Assembly (NCBI GenBank): GCA_944388105.1
Contig: CALXHN010000010.1
Location: forward strand, 1-43,496
DNA: 43,496 nt
From: an uncultured Gemmiger sp.
GTDB lineage: Bacteria; Bacillota; Clostridia; Oscillospirales; Ruminococcaceae
Direction: 5' to 3'
Part shown: piece after piece, positions 41,561-43,496 of the stretch
Numbering within the stretch: the first letter of the stretch is position 1
Layout of the letters: each line of letters opens with the position of its first letter
Notes under the pieces: generated by a model
The model's database searches: none
Seen by the model: the letters and a program-made list of their open reading frames with translations, nothing else
Told to the model about the DNA's origin: nothing
Position numbers and translations under genes: made by a program

Positions 41561-42541
41561 TCAGGACGCCTTTTTTTCCGCCAGAGCGTCGGTTTGCAGG
41601 ACCAGGCGTCGGGCGCTGCCCTGGGGCGCAGAGGTGCCCGCCGGCTCATACACCGCACACAGGGTCACGGTGACGGTGTAACGGCCGGGAGCGTGGTATG
41701 TCCGGGAAGGCCAGAGGGTCCAGCTGCCGCCGGACATGGCCGCGGCGGCGGGCACGGTGTACTCGGCCACCGGGCCCGTATCGTCCGAGACGGTATACCG
41801 CACGGTGCACCATGCGTTGTTTTTGCCGTCGGGGATGTTGCCCGCATTGCCGCCGGGCGGGTTGATCATGTATCCGAAATTCACCTCCTGTTCTGCGGTC
41901 TGGGTCTGGTCGGCGGGGGCATACGTACAGCGCAGGGGGATATCGGCCGCCGCGGCGGGAAAGGACGCCAGACACACCGGCTGTGTGTCCCCGTCCTCCG
42001 CCGTGTACAGGCCGCCCGTGCCTGCCCGCACCCCGCAGCCGCCGAAGGTGGCGGCATAGTCCGGTTTCAGCCCGGACAGCCGCACCACCAGCCTGCGGCC
42101 GAAGGTGGTGCGCCCCTGCCCGTCCAGACGGGGTTTCTCACTTACGGCATTGGTTGTATAGTCAAAACCGGTCACGGTCAGGGTGCCGGTCGCTGCATCG
42201 GTGGTCAGCTGCAGGCCGGACAGGTCCAGTTTCACCTGCCCCCATCCGCTGTGGGTCTTGTCCACGGCATACACCTGGACATCGGTGTCATCGGTCATGG
42301 TATATTCGGGCGCCAGGGTATAGCGCAGCCGGGTGTCGGGGCCGGGGGCTGTCTTTGTGCCCGCTTCGGCCCAGGCCTGCAGGGTCAGGGTATAGGTGCC
42401 GTCCTCCCCGCAGGTGATCTGCTGGGTCAGGCACAGGGTCGGTTCGGTCTGGGAGACGGCGGACTCGGCCGCCCGGGCAGGCAGTGCCGCTCCCAGCAAA
42501 AGCAGCGCCCACAGCGCCGCGGTGTGCAGGAATCGCTTCAT
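41561..42541 (-). CDS. Secreted protein of unknown function
   Basis: 326 residues. Signal peptide MKRFLHTAALWALLLLGAALPARA with likely cleavage near 24; no later membrane helix and no sortase motif. The body is Thr-rich beta-type sequence (TYTLTLQAWAEAGT, TGTLTVTGFDYTTNA, GRYTVTVTLCAVYEP) with several cysteines, as in cell-surface immunoglobulin-like or pilin-like proteins, but I do not recognise a family. It follows the small membrane-anchored protein by 54 bases and ends at a strong terminator. Confidence 0.7.
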   Translation of the reverse strand: MKRFLHTAALWALLLLGAALPARAAESAVSQTEPTLCLTQQITCGEDGTYTLTLQAWAEAGTKTAPGPDTRLRYTLAPEYTMTDDTDVQVYAVDKTHSGWGQVKLDLSGLQLTTDAATGTLTVTGFDYTTNAVSEKPRLDGQGRTTFGRRLVVRLSGLKPDYAATFGGCGVRAGTGGLYTAEDGDTQPVCLASFPAAAADIPLRCTYAPADQTQTAEQEVNFGYMINPPGGNAGNIPDGKNNAWCTVRYTVSDDTGPVAEYTVPAAAAMSGGSWTLWPSRTYHAPGRYTVTVTLCAVYEPAGTSAPQGSARRLVLQTDALAEKKAS

Positions 42542-42595
42542 GGTCCATCCTTCCCCGCGGTGCCGTCCGGCGCTGCCGGATTCAGGGCACAGCGG

Positions 42596-42967
42596 TCATA
42601 TTCGGGTTCCGGTCAAAGGCGCCGGGACGGGTCCGGCCCGGGCGGTGCCCGGTGGCCCGGGGTTCCAGGCTGCGGCATCAAAGGCCGGTGCCCGGGCTGG
42701 TTCCCACAGCACAGGGCTCCGGTCCACCCCCAGGGTGGGACCGAACCAGTAGCTGGTGCGGGGCAGCGCAGTTTCGGAGGTACGGCTGGTAGCCATGGTG
42801 ATGGAGTCGGCGGGCGCCTGTGCCGGTTCGGACACCGTGCACAGCAGGGCGGTGCGTGCCACCGCGCCTACCGCGGCACGAAGCCAGGCCAGACCGGCCC
42901 CTGCCAGACAGCAGGCCGCCAGCAGAACAGAGCTCAGTCCCATGGCAAGATGCAGATGTCGTTTCAT
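42596..42967 (-). CDS. Small secreted or membrane-anchored protein, unknown
   Basis: 123 residues. MKRHLHLAMGLSSVLLAACCLAGAGLAWLRAAVGAV gives one hydrophobic segment; LLAACC could also serve as a lipobox. The remainder is Pro/Ala/Thr-rich without motifs. ATG 42967 follows GGGAGGGG by 8 bases, which supports real translation. It is the first gene of a two-gene unit with the secreted protein. No homologue recognised. Confidence 0.5.
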   Translation of the reverse strand: MKRHLHLAMGLSSVLLAACCLAGAGLAWLRAAVGAVARTALLCTVSEPAQAPADSITMATSRTSETALPRTSYWFGPTLGVDRSPVLWEPARAPAFDAAAWNPGPPGTARAGPVPAPLTGTRI

Positions 42968-43258
42968 CTTGTACACCCCTCCCGTTTTGTACAGCCGCCC
43001 CCACGGCGGGGATGCGGCGAATCTGTTGTCGGTCGGGTCCGTCCCGGTCTCATGACGGCGTAAAGACGCATGGCGTCGGGCCCGGGGCCCCTGCGGCCGT
43101 CTGCGGGGAAAGCGCTGTCCTGTTCGTCAGGTTCCGTTCCCGGCCTCCTGGGCCCGGGTGTGGTGTGCGCTCTTCCCCGCGCGGCTGCGCGCCCCGCGGG
43201 CATATGTATCCGTCTGTTCCGGGCCGGCGCCGGTCTTGCCTTTGCGCCGCCGGACCCC

Positions 43259-43311
43259 GGGCTGCCGCTTTGCCGGCAGCCCCGCGGGTTTCGCCCCGCA
43301 TGATGAGTATA
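43259..43311 (-). promoter_or_regulatory. Candidate promoter and tandem-hairpin leader
   Basis: The stretch 42968-43473 has no convincing gene. On the minus strand TATACT lies at 43306-43311, with only a weak -35 at normal distance. The transcript would start near 43299 and form two hairpins in a row: stem 43295-43299/43284-43288 with loop GCGAAA, and stem 43274-43282/43259-43267 with loop GCAAAG. The leader would be about 330 bases before ATG 42967. Confidence 0.35.
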
Positions 43312-43423
43312 GCTGCCCCGGGATGCAAAAGTTGCAAAAGTGTGTCGGGGCGTAAAAAACTTTTTGAACTTCCGGAAAGTTTTCCCGCCGGAAAAAAAGT
43401 TTGCTTTTTTTTGAAAATATCCC

Positions 43424-43452
43424 TTGACAAATTCCACTTCCCGCAGTATACT
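43424..43452 (+). promoter_or_regulatory. tRNA promoter
   Basis: Perfect TTGACA (43424-43429), 17-base spacer, TATACT (43447-43452). Predicted start about 43459, 15 bases before the tRNA. Confidence 0.85.
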
Positions 43453-43473
43453 TATCAACGCTGATTCAAATAT

Positions 43474-43496
43474 TGCCCCATAGCTCAGTTGGTTAG
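43474..43496 (+). tRNA. tRNA gene, 5' end only (isotype not readable)
   Basis: TGCCCCA as the acceptor strand, TA at positions 8-9, then the D-arm GCTCAGTTGGTTAG. The window ends before the anticodon. The first base appears to be T if standard spacing holds; this occurs in tRNA-Asn among others, but no isotype is claimed. Confidence 0.85.

Noticed and set aside
43200..43300. Possible c-di-GMP (GEMM) riboswitch, because GGCAAAG and GCGCAAAGG occur on the minus strand
   Set aside because: The pieces fall in simple hairpin loops, and the conserved GEMM junction and tetraloop receptor are not present.
42820..43464. Plus-strand open frames in the 42968-43473 gap
   Set aside because: Arg/Pro/Cys-rich translations without motifs; overlapping frames exist on both strands as expected for very GC-rich DNA.
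1..43496. CRISPR arrays, insertion sequences, prophage or integrase genes
   Set aside because: No regularly spaced repeats, transposase or integrase motifs, or terminal inverted repeats were seen in reading the window.

Overview
The window looks like chromosomal DNA of a high-GC, low-branching Firmicute of the Oscillospiraceae/Ruminococcaceae type (Gemmiger, Subdoligranulum or Faecalibacterium-like gut anaerobe). This is an inference from the gene families: a two-piece transketolase, a sodium-pump decarboxylase beta/gamma pair, an NfnA/SudB-type flavoprotein, DUF1292, YfhO and a DivIVA-like coiled-coil protein, together with lipoproteins and strong Shine-Dalgarno sites. No 16S gene is present to settle it.

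Layout. 1-640: start of an NfnA-like flavoprotein gene (minus, cut by the window edge) divergent from split transketolase (638-2448, plus). 2522-12247: a nine-gene minus-strand glycan operon (three GT4, GT2, GT11 alpha-1,2-fucosyltransferase-like, GT6 ABO-like transferase, a GT-D-like protein, a GINT1-like propeller protein and a Wzx-type flippase) with one promoter and a shared bidirectional terminator. 12343-12446: a compact promoter-terminator unit that may be a small RNA. 12473-14131: an AT-richer GT-C-like membrane protein. 14256-15855: decarboxylase beta and gamma/delta subunits. 16127-18415: rhodanese and FtsH. 18596-23120: an S66 peptidase remnant, then a response regulator / histidine kinase / membrane-anchored protein / lipoprotein operon. 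23246-25961: HAD phosphatase, sirtuin, NnrD. 26014-37371: an eleven-gene minus-strand operon that makes a nonulosonic (legionaminic-type) acid (LegC, PtmE-like, NeuB/LegI, NeuC/LegG, NeuA/LegF, two Gfo/Idh/MocA oxidoreductases, a DUF2500 protein) and continues into YfhO and a two-part ThrE exporter. 37511-39792: a cysteine-less redoxin-like protein, a structured RNA that is probably 6S RNA, DUF1292 and a cyclophilin lipoprotein. 39885-42967: DivIVA-like protein and two secreted/membrane-anchored proteins of unknown function. The window ends inside a tRNA with a textbook promoter.

The main theme is the cell surface. One operon assembles and exports a glycan and carries the enzyme pair (GT11 then GT6) which in vertebrates makes H and then A/B blood-group antigens. 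A second operon about 14 kb away makes a CMP-activated sialic-acid-like sugar. Together they suggest a gut commensal decorating itself with host-like glycans. Several promoters carry inverted repeats in the spacer or short hairpins at the start of the transcript, and these are the best regulatory leads.
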